Source: Oceanirhabdus seepicola (GTDB lineage: Bacteria; Bacillota; Clostridia; Clostridiales; Clostridiaceae). From it: a DNA stretch of 64,000 nt. The number at the start of each line of letters is the position of its first letter. Position 1 is the first letter of the stretch. Positions 46,042 to 54,688 of the stretch are shown piece after piece. The stretch spans positions 434,001-498,000 of the forward strand of contig NZ_JAGSOJ010000001.1 in the NCBI RefSeq assembly GCF_023684385.1, given 5' to 3'. The notes under the pieces were generated by a model that searched no databases, had not been told where the DNA came from, and saw only the letters and a list, made by a program, of their open reading frames with translations. Both the position numbers and the translations under genes were made by a program.

Positions 46042-48033
46042 TTAACCTTTGTCTCTAATTGTAAGAATATTTCCTTCTCCTCTTTTAACATTCTTACCTT
46101 GATGAACTAAAACTTCTTTATCTTTAGGTAAATTTGTTATAACAATAGGTGTTACTATCGATGGAACCGTATTCTTGATTTCATGTAGGTCAACACTCAT
46201 TAAAGGATCCCCTTTCATAATAGTTTCACCTTGCTTAACATATGTTTCAAAACCTTTTCCTTCCAATTTAACAGTATCTATTCCAAAGTGTACTAATAAC
46301 TCAAGGCCATTTTCAGCTTTTAACCCAATAGCATGTTTTGTACCAAATACCATAGCAACTGTTCCATCAATTGGAGAAACAACTTCACCATTTTCAGGTA
46401 GGATAGCAAATCCATCTCCCATCATTTTTTCTGAAAACACCTTATCAGGTACATCCTCTAATTCAAGTAATTCTCCATCTATAGGTGAAACAATCTCGAT
46501 GGAATTCATCACTTTTTTATCTATTTTTTCTGCTGTCTCTTCAATATCCATTTTATCTATTTCTACTTCTTCCCCTTTAGGAATTTTTCTTTCCATTATC
46601 TTTTTCATTTGAGTTTTTATAATATCAGATTTCGGTCCAAAAATTGCTTGAATATTATTCCCTACTTCTAATACTCCTGCTGCTCCAAGTTTTTTTAATA
46701 CCCCTTTATCAACATTCTCAATATCATTTACAGTTATCCTTAATCTAGTTATACATGCATCCAATTTATCAATATTCTTTTCTCCTCCAAGAGCTTTTAT
46801 TATCTGCACAGGTAAATCACTTTTTTCAACCTTCTTATCAGTATCTAATAATTCCTCCTCTTTTTCTCTGCCGGGAGTTTTAATATCAAATTTTCTAATA
46901 AAAAATCTGAATCCAAAGTAATAAACCACTGCGAAGCAGAGTCCAATAGGTATAATCAACCATGATTTAGTTGATAAATTCCAATATAGAAGATAATCTA
47001 TAAATCCTCCTGAAAAAGTCATTCCTGCTTTAACACCTAATATATCCATAAGCATAAATGATATCCCTGCAAAAATACAGTGAATTCCATATAATAATGG
47101 TGCTATAAATAAAAAAGTAAATTCAATAGGTTCAGTTATTCCTGTTAAAAAAGATGTTAATGCTGCTGATGCTAGTATCCCAGCTACAAGTTTCTTTTTC
47201 TCAGGTCTTGCTTCCTGATACATAGCTAATGCAGCGGCTGGTAATCCAAACATCATAAAAGGAAATTTTCCTGTCATGAAAGTACCTGCTGTTGGATCCC
47301 CTGCGAAAAACCTAGCTACATCACCTTTTACCACTTCACCTGCTTCGGTTATGAAAGTCCCAAACTCAAACCAGAAAGGTGAATAGAATATATGGTGTAA
47401 TCCAAAAGGAATTAAAGCTCTTTCAATAACACCAAATATAAATGCAGATATCCCCTTACTCTGATTTAATACAACATCCGCAAGCTTATCTAATCCAAGC
47501 TGTACCGTTGGCCAAATAAATACTAATATTAGTCCGAGTAAGATTGCACTTGCAGCAGTTACTATAGGAACAAACCTCTTCCCTGCAAAGAACCCCAAAA
47601 AAGACGGCAATTCAATGGTATAAAACTTTTTATATAGCATAGCCGCTACAATACCCATGATTATTCCACCGAAAACCCCAGTCTGTAATGTAGGTATACC
47701 AAGTACCTGTGCTAAACTTGGATCGCTATTTATAATATCTGGATCAGTGGGAACTTTAGCTACGATCCCAATTGTTACATTCATTATCAAAAAACCAACT
47801 GTAGCTGCAAGTGCGGCAACCCCATCTCCATCTGCCAATCCAATAGCCACCCCAATTGCAAATAATAGTGGAAGATTAGAGAATATAATTCCTCCAGCCT
47901 GTTCCATTAATGGTATTCCTAATACATTTGCATGCCCAAGACCCAGTAATAAACCAGCTGCTGGAAGGATCGCAACAGGTAACATCAATGCTTTACCAAC
48001 TTGTTGTAATACTCCAAAAGATTTTTTTAACAT
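46042..48033 (-). CDS. ptsG: PTS glucose-family transporter, EIICBA
   Basis: The 663-residue protein carries three domains in the order C-B-A. EIIC (residues ~1-385, ten or so membrane segments, GITEPIEFTFLF) is the channel. EIIB (~405-480) has the phosphocysteine in LDACITRLR. EIIA (~510-650) has the phosphohistidine in LLVHFGIDTVKLEGKGF. It takes up and phosphorylates glucose or a close relative; N-acetylglucosamine cannot be excluded. A GGAGATGA ribosome site is present. No antitermination-type hairpin is seen in the ~120-bp leader. Divergent from the hydrogenase operon, with a 157-bp palindromic element between them. Confidence 0.92.
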   Translation of the reverse strand: MLKKSFGVLQQVGKALMLPVAILPAAGLLLGLGHANVLGIPLMEQAGGIIFSNLPLLFAIGVAIGLADGDGVAALAATVGFLIMNVTIGIVAKVPTDPDIINSDPSLAQVLGIPTLQTGVFGGIIMGIVAAMLYKKFYTIELPSFLGFFAGKRFVPIVTAASAILLGLILVFIWPTVQLGLDKLADVVLNQSKGISAFIFGVIERALIPFGLHHIFYSPFWFEFGTFITEAGEVVKGDVARFFAGDPTAGTFMTGKFPFMMFGLPAAALAMYQEARPEKKKLVAGILASAALTSFLTGITEPIEFTFLFIAPLLYGIHCIFAGISFMLMDILGVKAGMTFSGGFIDYLLYWNLSTKSWLIIPIGLCFAVVYYFGFRFFIRKFDIKTPGREKEEELLDTDKKVEKSDLPVQIIKALGGEKNIDKLDACITRLRITVNDIENVDKGVLKKLGAAGVLEVGNNIQAIFGPKSDIIKTQMKKIMERKIPKGEEVEIDKMDIEETAEKIDKKVMNSIEIVSPIDGELLELEDVPDKVFSEKMMGDGFAILPENGEVVSPIDGTVAMVFGTKHAIGLKAENGLELLVHFGIDTVKLEGKGFETYVKQGETIMKGDPLMSVDLHEIKNTVPSIVTPIVITNLPKDKEVLVHQGKNVKRGEGNILTIRDKG

Positions 48034-48157
48034 ATATTCATCTCCTTATCTTTTGTGTTTTTATAAAAGTATTATTCCCTCACTTTATGAAAAAAATTAG
48101 TTATACTAGTAATGATTTTGCATATTCCTCATACTTTAAGTCATATTATTTAAAAGA
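48034..48157 (-). other. Upstream region of ptsG
   Basis: AT-rich leader. It has a TATAAC-like -10 near 48102 but no convincing -35, no RNA antiterminator motif and no strong hairpin. Confidence 0.4.
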
Positions 48158-48314
48158 GGCACATTCAAAAAATAAACTAGCCATCTTGCTCGTCCTTTTG
48201 AATACTTTCTACGTTACTTCATCACTTACATACATTAAGTATGCTTGCGATAAAGTGCCTTGAAACTATTCAAAATTACTTCGTAATCTGACTAGTTTAT
48301 TTTTTTCATATGCC
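48158..48314. mobile_element. MITE-like palindromic element, copy e (157 bp)
   Basis: GGCACATTCAAAAAATAAAC...TAG at the left and CTAGTTTATTTTTTTCATATGCC at the right form inverted ends. The interior matches, in inverse orientation, the equally long copy at 54457-54613 along nearly its full length (for example ATCTTGCTCGTCCTTTTG and TCACTTACATACA). It contains no frame. It ends 31 bp upstream of the first hydrogenase gene. Confidence 0.8.
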
Positions 48315-48345
48315 TAAAGAATCTGTCCTATAAGGAGTTGTATTT

Positions 48346-48840
48346 ATGATCGATTTTATATCTAATGAAGAACTAATGCTAAAAGTAGATTCAGTTCTAG
48401 AAGCACACGGTTACTCTGAATTCAAACTACTTTCTATTCTTCTTCAAGTTCAAGAAATCATCCCAGGTAACTTCATACCTGAAGAAATCTCGAAATATAT
48501 AAGCAAAAGAATTTCTGTACCTTTAAGCAAAACCTATGAAGTTATTACTTTTTTTGAAGCTCTTTCAACCCACCCTAAAGGAAAAATCCTAATACAAATA
48601 TGTAAAAGCCCTGTATGCACTGTAAATAAATACAAGGATGTCCTTGAACCAATAGAAAATGAATTAGGAATATCCGTTGGCGAAACCAGTGAAGATGGTC
48701 TTTTCACCCTTCAATACACTTCTTGCTTTGGTGCATGCGATATTTCTCCTGCAATACGTATAAACGACGAGGTTCATGGCAATCTTACCAAAGACAAGAT
48801 TAAAGATATTATCAATTCCTATAGGAGGAAATTTCAATGA
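48346..48840 (+). CDS. hydC: NuoE/HydC-like [2Fe-2S] subunit of hydrogenase
   Basis: The 164-residue thioredoxin-like ferredoxin has cysteines as CKSPVC (C-x4-C) and CFGAC (C-x3-C), the NuoE/HydC pattern. It sits first in a three-gene operon with NuoF-like and [FeFe]-hydrogenase genes. It overlaps the next gene by 4 bp, and AAGGAG stands upstream. Probable role: electron relay between the flavin subunit and the hydrogenase. The gene name follows position and family, not a tested function. The promoter must lie in or beyond the palindromic repeat that ends 31 bp upstream. Confidence 0.9.
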   Translation: MIDFISNEELMLKVDSVLEAHGYSEFKLLSILLQVQEIIPGNFIPEEISKYISKRISVPLSKTYEVITFFEALSTHPKGKILIQICKSPVCTVNKYKDVLEPIENELGISVGETSEDGLFTLQYTSCFGACDISPAIRINDEVHGNLTKDKIKDIINSYRRKFQ

Positions 48841-50081
48841 TTGATAAAGTAGATTTCTTTAAAATTAATTTTGGTAAATATGAAATCAACGATATTGAAG
48901 GTTATAAAAAACTCGGTGGTTTCCAAGCCTTAGAAAAATCCTTAAATAACGGGAATGAATGGATTATAAATGAATTAAAATCTTCTGGTCTTCGTGGACG
49001 TGGTGGTGCTGCTTACCCCACAGGGAAAAAATGGTGCCAAGCATCTAAAGTTATTTCCTCAGAAAAAATTATTATCTGCAATGCTGACGAGGGTGAACCA
49101 GCTACTTTTAAGGATAGATATCTAATACAATATGAGCCATACAGTATAATAGAAGGCATGATAATCGCAGCTTTAACAATTGGGGCAAATAAAGGTTATA
49201 TTTACATCCGTGAAGAATACAAATATCTTCATAAACAGACTCAATGCGTAATTGATATTTGTAGAACTAATGGTTACTTAGGTCATAATATTCTTAACAC
49301 TGGTCTTGATTTTGATATTGAACTTTTCTCTGGAGCAGGCGCTTATGTATGCGGGGAGAATTCTTCCCTTATTGAATCCATGGAAGGTAGAAGTGGTCAA
49401 CCAAGACTTAAACCTCCATATATAAAACAAAGTGGACTTTTTAATCTTCCTACACTAGTTAATAATGTAGAAACCTTTTCTGCTGCAACCTCTATTTTAA
49501 GAAGAGGCGCAAAGGACTTTACTAAATATGGTACATCCCATAGTAAAGGAACAAAGCTAATTTCTCTATGCGGCAATGTAAATAAGCCTGGAGTTTACGA
49601 AGTTCCCTTCGGGATAACCTTAAGAGAAATAATATATTCATTAGGTGGCGGAATATCAAATAATAGAAATCTAAAATTTATTCAACTTGGTGGTTCCTCT
49701 GGAGCATTACTACCATCCGCCTTAATAGATGTAAAATACTGTTACTCAGAGCTAGCTGAATACGGTGCAAGCATTGGTTCTGGAGCCATACTTGTTGTTG
49801 ATGATTCCAATTCATTATTAGATTTTCTAATATCTACAGGTGAATTTTTTTGGCATGAATGTTGTGGTAAATGTGTCCCTTGTAGGGAAGGAAATCGTCA
49901 ACTTTTGAAACTACTTAATAATTTCAAAGTTGGAAAAGGAACTCTTGTGGATTTAGATACTATGGAAACCTTCTCGCATGTTATGAAAAATGCTTCATTT
50001 TGTGGATTAGGGAAAACCGCTCCAACTTCATTAATTTCATCTTTCAGATATTTCAGAGAAGAAATGGAAAATTGGGTCTAA
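48837..50081 (+). CDS. hydB: NuoF/HydB-like NADH- and FMN-binding subunit (short form)
   Basis: The 414-residue protein is the NuoF core: GLRGRGGAAYPTGKKW (flavin/NADH loop), CNADEGEPATFKDR, GAYVCGENSSLIESMEG, and the [4Fe-4S] cysteines as CGKCVPC plus CGLG ~40 residues later. It oxidises or reduces NAD(H) at FMN. Bifurcating HydB proteins are usually ~600 residues, with an N-terminal [2Fe-2S] domain and a C-terminal two-cluster ferredoxin domain; both are absent here. AGGAGG lies inside the end of the preceding gene. Whether a bifurcating complex forms without those domains is open. Confidence 0.9.
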   Translation: MIDKVDFFKINFGKYEINDIEGYKKLGGFQALEKSLNNGNEWIINELKSSGLRGRGGAAYPTGKKWCQASKVISSEKIIICNADEGEPATFKDRYLIQYEPYSIIEGMIIAALTIGANKGYIYIREEYKYLHKQTQCVIDICRTNGYLGHNILNTGLDFDIELFSGAGAYVCGENSSLIESMEGRSGQPRLKPPYIKQSGLFNLPTLVNNVETFSAATSILRRGAKDFTKYGTSHSKGTKLISLCGNVNKPGVYEVPFGITLREIIYSLGGGISNNRNLKFIQLGGSSGALLPSALIDVKYCYSELAEYGASIGSGAILVVDDSNSLLDFLISTGEFFWHECCGKCVPCREGNRQLLKLLNNFKVGKGTLVDLDTMETFSHVMKNASFCGLGKTAPTSLISSFRYFREEMENWV

Positions 50082-50094
50082 TAGGAGGAATATT

Positions 50095-51816
50095 ATGAAT
50101 ACATGCACTTTAGAAATCAATAATTTTGAAGTTACAGTACCTAATGATTTTACTATTTTACAAGCTGCTAAACAAATCGGAATAACTATTCCTACATTAT
50201 GTTACCATCCAGATCAAAAAGTGAAGGCAAATTGTAGAATATGTCTTGTAGAAAATCATCAGGGGAAACTAATGACCGCATGCTCAACTCAAGTTGTTGA
50301 TGGTATGAAGATTAAAACCCATTCAAAACTTGTAAGAGAAACTCAAAAAGGAGTACTTCAATTAATTTTAGCGAATCATGATCAAAACTGTTTAAAATGC
50401 AGTAGAAATGGTAAATGCGAACTTCAAAAACTTTGCGAAATATTTAATATATCTAAAACTAACCTTCATGAAACAGTAGACTGTACAACTCAAGATCTTT
50501 CTAACCATTCAATAATTAGAGATCAAAGCAAATGCATCAAATGTAATAGGTGCGTTGAAATGTGTCAAGAAGTTCAAACAGTAGCAGCATTAAGCCATGC
50601 CCATAGATCCACAAACTATTCAATTACTCCAGCATATAACAAGAGTTTAGCAGATACAAATTGTGTATTCTGCGGCCAATGTATATCAGTATGTCCTGTA
50701 GGAGCACTTAGAGAACGAGAGGAAATTGATAATGTTATGGATGCAATTTATGATCCTAACATTCATGTAATTGCACAGATTGCTCCTGCAGTACGGGTTT
50801 CAATAGGAGAAGAATTCGGATATAATCCAGGTATTAACGTGGAAGGCAAACTAATTTCAGCTCTGAAACAAGTTGGTTTTGATAAAATATTTGATACTAA
50901 CTTCACTGCAGATCTAACCATAATAGAAGAAGGTCATGAATTAATTAGTAGATTAAAAAACAATGGTGTTCTACCTATGCTTACTTCATGTTCACCAGGT
51001 TGGATAAATTTTATAGAGGCCCTTTATCCCAATCTATTACCTCATCTATCCTCTTGTAAATCACCTCAACAGATGTTTGGAGCATTGTCTAAAAGCTACT
51101 ATTCATCAAAAATGGGCATACCCCCTGAAAAGATATTCACAGTCTCAATAATGCCTTGCACTGCAAAAAAACATGAAGCAAAGCGTGAAGAAATGCACTA
51201 TAACCAATATAGGGAAGTTGATGCAGTTCTAACAACTAGAGAAACTGCAAAATTAATCAAATCAATCTCCATTAGTTTAAATAACCTATCAGATGATAAT
51301 TTTGATGCACCTTTTGGAATTTCTTCAGGCGCTGGTGCAATTTTTGGCGCTAGTGGTGGTGTAATGGAAGCCGCTCTCAGGAGTGTCTATGAAATTCTAA
51401 CTGCAAAAGAACTAGATAATCTAGACTTCACTTCAGCAAGAGGAATAGATGGCATCAAAGAAGTAACAGTAATGATTGGTTCAATTGAACTAAAAGGTGC
51501 TGTAGTTAATGGACTTAAGAATGCAAGATATATCTTAGAACAAATACAATCTGGCGAATGTCCATATACCTTTATTGAAGTTATGTGTTGCCCAGGTGGT
51601 TGCATAGGTGGCGGGGGACAACCATTCGGTTCCACTATGAATATTCGAAAAGAACGAATTGATGGTATATACTCTATTGATAAAAACAGTACAATTCGTC
51701 GTTCACATAAAAACCCATTAATACAACAGCTTTATGAAGATTTTTTAATTGAACCAAATAGTAAGAAGGCTCATGAATTACTTCATACATTTTATTATCC
51801 CCATAATAAGGAATAG
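50095..51816 (+). CDS. hydA: [FeFe] hydrogenase catalytic subunit
   Basis: The 573-residue protein has the CpI-like domain order. A plant-type [2Fe-2S] domain uses Cys36, 47, 50 and 63. The His-Cys3 [4Fe-4S] site uses His95, Cys99, 102 and 108. A two-cluster ferredoxin domain (~residues 140-210) leads to the H-cluster motifs TSCSPGW, MPCTAKKHEA and EVMCCPGGCIGGGGQP. It interconverts protons and H2. The length matches monomeric clostridial hydrogenase I, but the gene is third in an operon with NuoE- and NuoF-like subunits, which suggests an NAD-linked complex. AGGAGG precedes the ATG by 6 nt. Maturation genes hydE/F/G are not in the window. Confidence 0.96.
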   Translation: MNTCTLEINNFEVTVPNDFTILQAAKQIGITIPTLCYHPDQKVKANCRICLVENHQGKLMTACSTQVVDGMKIKTHSKLVRETQKGVLQLILANHDQNCLKCSRNGKCELQKLCEIFNISKTNLHETVDCTTQDLSNHSIIRDQSKCIKCNRCVEMCQEVQTVAALSHAHRSTNYSITPAYNKSLADTNCVFCGQCISVCPVGALREREEIDNVMDAIYDPNIHVIAQIAPAVRVSIGEEFGYNPGINVEGKLISALKQVGFDKIFDTNFTADLTIIEEGHELISRLKNNGVLPMLTSCSPGWINFIEALYPNLLPHLSSCKSPQQMFGALSKSYYSSKMGIPPEKIFTVSIMPCTAKKHEAKREEMHYNQYREVDAVLTTRETAKLIKSISISLNNLSDDNFDAPFGISSGAGAIFGASGGVMEAALRSVYEILTAKELDNLDFTSARGIDGIKEVTVMIGSIELKGAVVNGLKNARYILEQIQSGECPYTFIEVMCCPGGCIGGGGQPFGSTMNIRKERIDGIYSIDKNSTIRRSHKNPLIQQLYEDFLIEPNSKKAHELLHTFYYPHNKE

Positions 51817-51820
51817 GAAA

Positions 51821-52050
51821 AATAATGGACAATGGATAATGATGGATGTTTCTGCTTAGCAGAAACTACATCTTATTGTTCGGTTAAACAAGGAGTTTTT
51901 ACTCATTTTATCTGCGATAAAATATTGTAATTCAAGTACAAAGTTTTATTCTTAATAAAACGAGTAACCCCCTCTTCTCCGAACAATAGGGTTAAAATTT
52001 CACGGGGTGAAATGTCAATCATTATCCATTCTACATTATCCATTATACAT
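51821..52050. repeat. 230-bp inverted-repeat element after hydA
   Basis: Ends are AATAATGGACAATGGATAAT and its inverted counterpart in ATTATCCATTCTACATTATC. Inner inverted pairs include CTTATTGTTCGG with CCGAACAATAGG and a hairpin TTTCTGC/GCAGAAA. A 72-codon minus-strand frame crosses it, without a good ribosome site. It probably represents another small non-coding mobile element and may also end hydA transcripts. Confidence 0.6.
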
Positions 52051-52147
52051 TCGGTTTTATTAATGTCTTTATATTTATGTTTATATTTCACCATATTGTT
52101 AATAATCAAAATAGACAGCATATGAAAACCTATAATGGAGGTGTGCT

Positions 52148-52675
52148 ATGAACATATTATTTTTATTTACAATTATTATTGCTTCTTATTCTGTTTATAA
52201 ATTTTCTTGCTACTTTCTCACAAAGATTAATCTACAGACGGAAGATTTATTATATACTGAATCTTTCAGTTATGGTTTTATAACTCGGAAAATGTTAACT
52301 TACCTTGGTAAGAATTATTATGACTCTTTTTGTAAATTTTTTTTGATGGATAAAGGGTTCAGAGAAATTCAAGATATAGAACTAAGTATTAAAAATGCTA
52401 CTTCGTATATAACTATTAAAGATGATATTCCTTTCATAATAATATGCTTTACATTTAATGAAGAAGAAAGTTCCTTAAGTATGGATACTCTTCATCAGGT
52501 TATTGGAATATTATCTCATAGAAAAATCTATAATTCTGTTTTAATTTGTGATTATTCAAGTGATATTATTAATAAAATCAAGTTAATTGATAACTATAAT
52601 ATTCAGTTATATGATCCGTTAAACATATGCAATTTTTTTTGGCATAATAATAATTTCTTTAAGGAGATGGAATAA
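52148..52675 (+). CDS. Membrane-anchored protein with degenerate Mrr/restriction-endonuclease-like fold (1)
   Basis: The 175-residue protein has one N-terminal membrane helix (residues 2-22). The soluble part shows a helix (YYDSFCKFFLMDKGF), paired strands (ATSYITIKDDIPFIIICF), a helix with HQVIGILSHRKIYNSVLICDYS, and NIQLYDPLNI. This order matches the Mrr-type nuclease core. The usual Asp and Gln-x-Lys catalytic residues are replaced, so nuclease activity is doubtful. AATGGAGGTG precedes the ATG. It overlaps the similarly built next gene by one base. Confidence 0.6.
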   Translation: MNILFLFTIIIASYSVYKFSCYFLTKINLQTEDLLYTESFSYGFITRKMLTYLGKNYYDSFCKFFLMDKGFREIQDIELSIKNATSYITIKDDIPFIIICFTFNEEESSLSMDTLHQVIGILSHRKIYNSVLICDYSSDIINKIKLIDNYNIQLYDPLNICNFFWHNNNFFKEME

Positions 52676-53235
52676 TGGAACTGTTTTTTTTTAGAATAGT
52701 AAAATATATAACCTTACTAGTATTCACCCTATGTATCATAGGAACAACTTATAATTTGATTAAGTGCATATCTAAGTATCTAAATATTAATAAAAAATTG
52801 AATCTATACAAAAATAACAGCATTTCATCTGAAGATCTTAACTCATTAACAGAAAAAGAATATTATCTTTGGATATATAATTTTCTTAATGAATTCAATT
52901 ACTTTGATTCAAAAGATATTTTTTTTTCAAGTATTGTTACAGAAAATATTAAAAATACACTTGTTACCACTAAGAATAATTTACCAATATTCATCAAGAT
53001 TGTAAGATTACATGATAATTCTAATATTACTTTAAAAAATTGTCATGAATTTTTAGGTGAAATGATTTGCAAAAAATGTTCTGTAGGTATATTAATTTAT
53101 AATGATACATTTCCAGAAAAATGCAAAACTTTTTTAAATACAATTCCTTCAGATTTCAAAATAATATATTTAAATAATTCTGAAATAATCGAATTTTATA
53201 ATAAAATTTTAGACTTCCCAACCTCCTTAGCTTAA
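52675..53235 (+). CDS. Membrane-anchored protein with degenerate Mrr/restriction-endonuclease-like fold (2)
   Basis: The 186-residue protein starts at the A of the upstream stop codon (TAATG), showing translational coupling. It has a membrane helix at residues ~7-30 and a soluble part that repeats the layout of its neighbour: YYLWIYNFLNEFNYF, then TLVTTKNNLPIFIKIVRL, CHEFLGEMICKKCSVGILIYND, and FKIIYLNNSEIIEFY. The catalytic-type residues are again missing. The pair may form a heterodimer at the membrane. Fold assignment is by pattern only and needs a structure-based search. Confidence 0.55.
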   Translation: MELFFFRIVKYITLLVFTLCIIGTTYNLIKCISKYLNINKKLNLYKNNSISSEDLNSLTEKEYYLWIYNFLNEFNYFDSKDIFFSSIVTENIKNTLVTTKNNLPIFIKIVRLHDNSNITLKNCHEFLGEMICKKCSVGILIYNDTFPEKCKTFLNTIPSDFKIIYLNNSEIIEFYNKILDFPTSLA

Positions 53236-53440
53236 TGCTAATGGAATACAATTTCATTCTCATTTGATAATAATTACTTATGATTTTTCTGTTGCAATAA
53301 CTCCATCATTCATTTATAATTAGAAATATAAGCAAGAGCGACAAATTAACATTCTCAATAATTCATTTTTACTTCATCTCAATTGAGAATGAGATTTGCA
53401 TATACATATTAATATTGATTAATTTTAAAAAGGAGTATTT
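53236..53440 (+). promoter_or_regulatory. Upstream region of the cation efflux gene with Fur-like dyads
   Basis: TGATAATAATTACTTA near 53269 resembles half of a Fur box, and CTCAATTGAGAATGAGA near 53388 is a partial dyad. Metal-responsive control of the cation efflux gene is possible but the matches are weak. Confidence 0.3.
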
Positions 53441-54307
53441 ATGCAGAAAAATACAATTAAAATAGCAAATAGAATTACAACTGTAACTATTGTTTGGAAT
53501 ATAATTTTAGCAGTTATAAAATTATTAATAGGTTTTTTGGGAAGAAGTTCAGCATTAATTTCTGATGGAATCCACTCTTTTTCTGATGTAATAAGTACAT
53601 TCTGTGTAATAGTAGGTTTGAAACTTTCTCAAAAGCCCGAAGATATTGATCACCCTTATGGTCATGAAAAGTTCGAACCAATTTTAACTAAAGTTTTAGC
53701 ATTCATTCTTTTTTTAACAGCAGCTTCTATAGGCTTAACTGCTATAAAGAACATTACTGCTGGAAACTATACCACACCAAGTTCAATCACTGTAATAGCT
53801 GCAATTTTTTCCATTGGGATTAAGGAATGGATGTATCATTATACACTTAAAGGGGCAATAAAAATTAACAGTTCAGCTTTGAAAGCTGATGCCTGGCACC
53901 ACAGAACTGATGCATTATCTTCAATTGGTTCACTTATAGGTATCATTGGTGCTCTTATTGGTTATCCAATATGCGATGCATTAGCATCAATTATTATTTG
54001 TTTAATTATACTTAAAGCTTCAATTGATATTTTTCTTCAAGCAACTAATCAACTAGTAGATAAAGCAGCTGATGAAAACACAATAAATAATATTAAAAAT
54101 ATTATCAACTCTGTAGAAGGAGTAATTTCAATTGATAGCTTAAAAACACGAATTCATTCTAATAGGCTTTATATCGATCTAGAAATAAGCGCTGATAAGG
54201 ATATATCCTTCGTGGGAGCTCATAACATTGCAGAAACTGTTCATAATACTATAGAAGAACAGATAGAAATAGTTAAACATTGCACTGTTCACATAAATCC
54301 AAAATAA
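53441..54307 (+). CDS. Cation diffusion facilitator (CDF) transporter
   Basis: The 288-residue protein has about six membrane segments and the CDF metal sites: SALISDGIHSFSDV (His/Asp in helix 2), DHPYGHEKFEP and KADAWHHRTDALSS (helix 5, HxxxD). The C-terminal cytoplasmic domain (residues ~205-288) ends with VKHCTVHINP, the usual metal-sensing fold. It exports a divalent metal such as Zn, Fe or Mn against protons; the metal cannot be predicted. AAGGAG is upstream. It is transcribed alone and ends at a repeat-rich intergenic region. Confidence 0.93.
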   Translation: MQKNTIKIANRITTVTIVWNIILAVIKLLIGFLGRSSALISDGIHSFSDVISTFCVIVGLKLSQKPEDIDHPYGHEKFEPILTKVLAFILFLTAASIGLTAIKNITAGNYTTPSSITVIAAIFSIGIKEWMYHYTLKGAIKINSSALKADAWHHRTDALSSIGSLIGIIGALIGYPICDALASIIICLIILKASIDIFLQATNQLVDKAADENTINNIKNIINSVEGVISIDSLKTRIHSNRLYIDLEISADKDISFVGAHNIAETVHNTIEEQIEIVKHCTVHINPK

Positions 54308-54308
54308 A

Positions 54309-54326
54309 ACCACCAAATTTGGTGGT
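54309..54326. terminator. Palindrome directly after the CDF gene
   Basis: ACCACCAAATTTGGTGGT is a perfect 18-bp palindrome starting 2 bp after the CDF stop codon. It has no T-run. An identical copy at 54666 does. The two flank a nest of repeats, so this one may be a duplication of the true terminator. Confidence 0.55.
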
Positions 54327-54446
54327 CAGGCCGTTGAAAAAGCCCAATCTCATCGTCGCTAAGACTCGCTGTGCTGCTCGAGTACTATTTGTACACTGCG
54401 CTGCTCGCTCATCTTGTTCCTTGACCTTGGGCTTTTTCAACGCCTG
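54327..54446. repeat. GC-richer inverted repeat, full copy (120 bp)
   Basis: CAGGCCGTTGAAAAAGCCCA and its inverted partner TGGGCTTTTTCAACGCCTG bound an interior with CGTCGCTAAGACTCGCTGTG and GCTGCTCG. A related interior (GCGGCTAAGGCTCTCAGCG) is found in the 63117-63211 repeat. Its outer part continues as GAAATTCT and, beyond the nested element, GAAGACAGAAAACAG, matching the copy at 26245. Confidence 0.7.
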
Positions 54447-54456
54447 AAATTCTTAA

Positions 54457-54613
54457 GGTACATGAAAAAAATAAACAAGTCAGATTGCGAAGTGATTTTG
54501 ATTATTTTCTAGGCACTCAATCACTTACATACTCACTGTATGTAAGTGATTGAGTAACGACGAAAAGAACCAAAAGGACGAGTAAGATGACTGGTTTATT
54601 TTTTGAATGTGCC
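54457..54613. mobile_element. MITE-like palindromic element, copy f (157 bp, nested)
   Basis: Same 157-bp element as at 48158 but inverted. It is bounded by GGTACATGAAAAAAATAAAC and GTTTATTTTTTGAATGTGCC. Its position splits the sequence that is continuous at 26265-26285, so it inserted into a pre-existing repeat. It is non-coding. Confidence 0.8.
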
Positions 54614-54665
54614 GAAGACAGAAAACAGAGTGAAAACAATATATTGTAACTTTGTCAACAAACTC

Positions 54666-54687
54666 ACCACCAAATTTGGTGGTTTTT
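54666..54687. terminator. Shared terminator of convergent CDF and DUF3867-like genes
   Basis: A second copy of ACCACCAAATTTGGTGGT is followed by TTTTTATT. It lies directly before the stop codon of the minus-strand DUF3867-like gene. Confidence 0.75.
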
Positions 54688-54688
54688 A

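Noticed and set aside
47910..48263. 117-codon plus-strand frame antisense to ptsG and crossing the 157-bp element
   Set aside because: It overlaps a clear PTS gene in antisense and has no start signals.
51903..52121. 72-codon minus-strand frame after hydA
   Set aside because: It runs through an inverted-repeat element, has no convincing ribosome site, and its codons mirror repeat structure.
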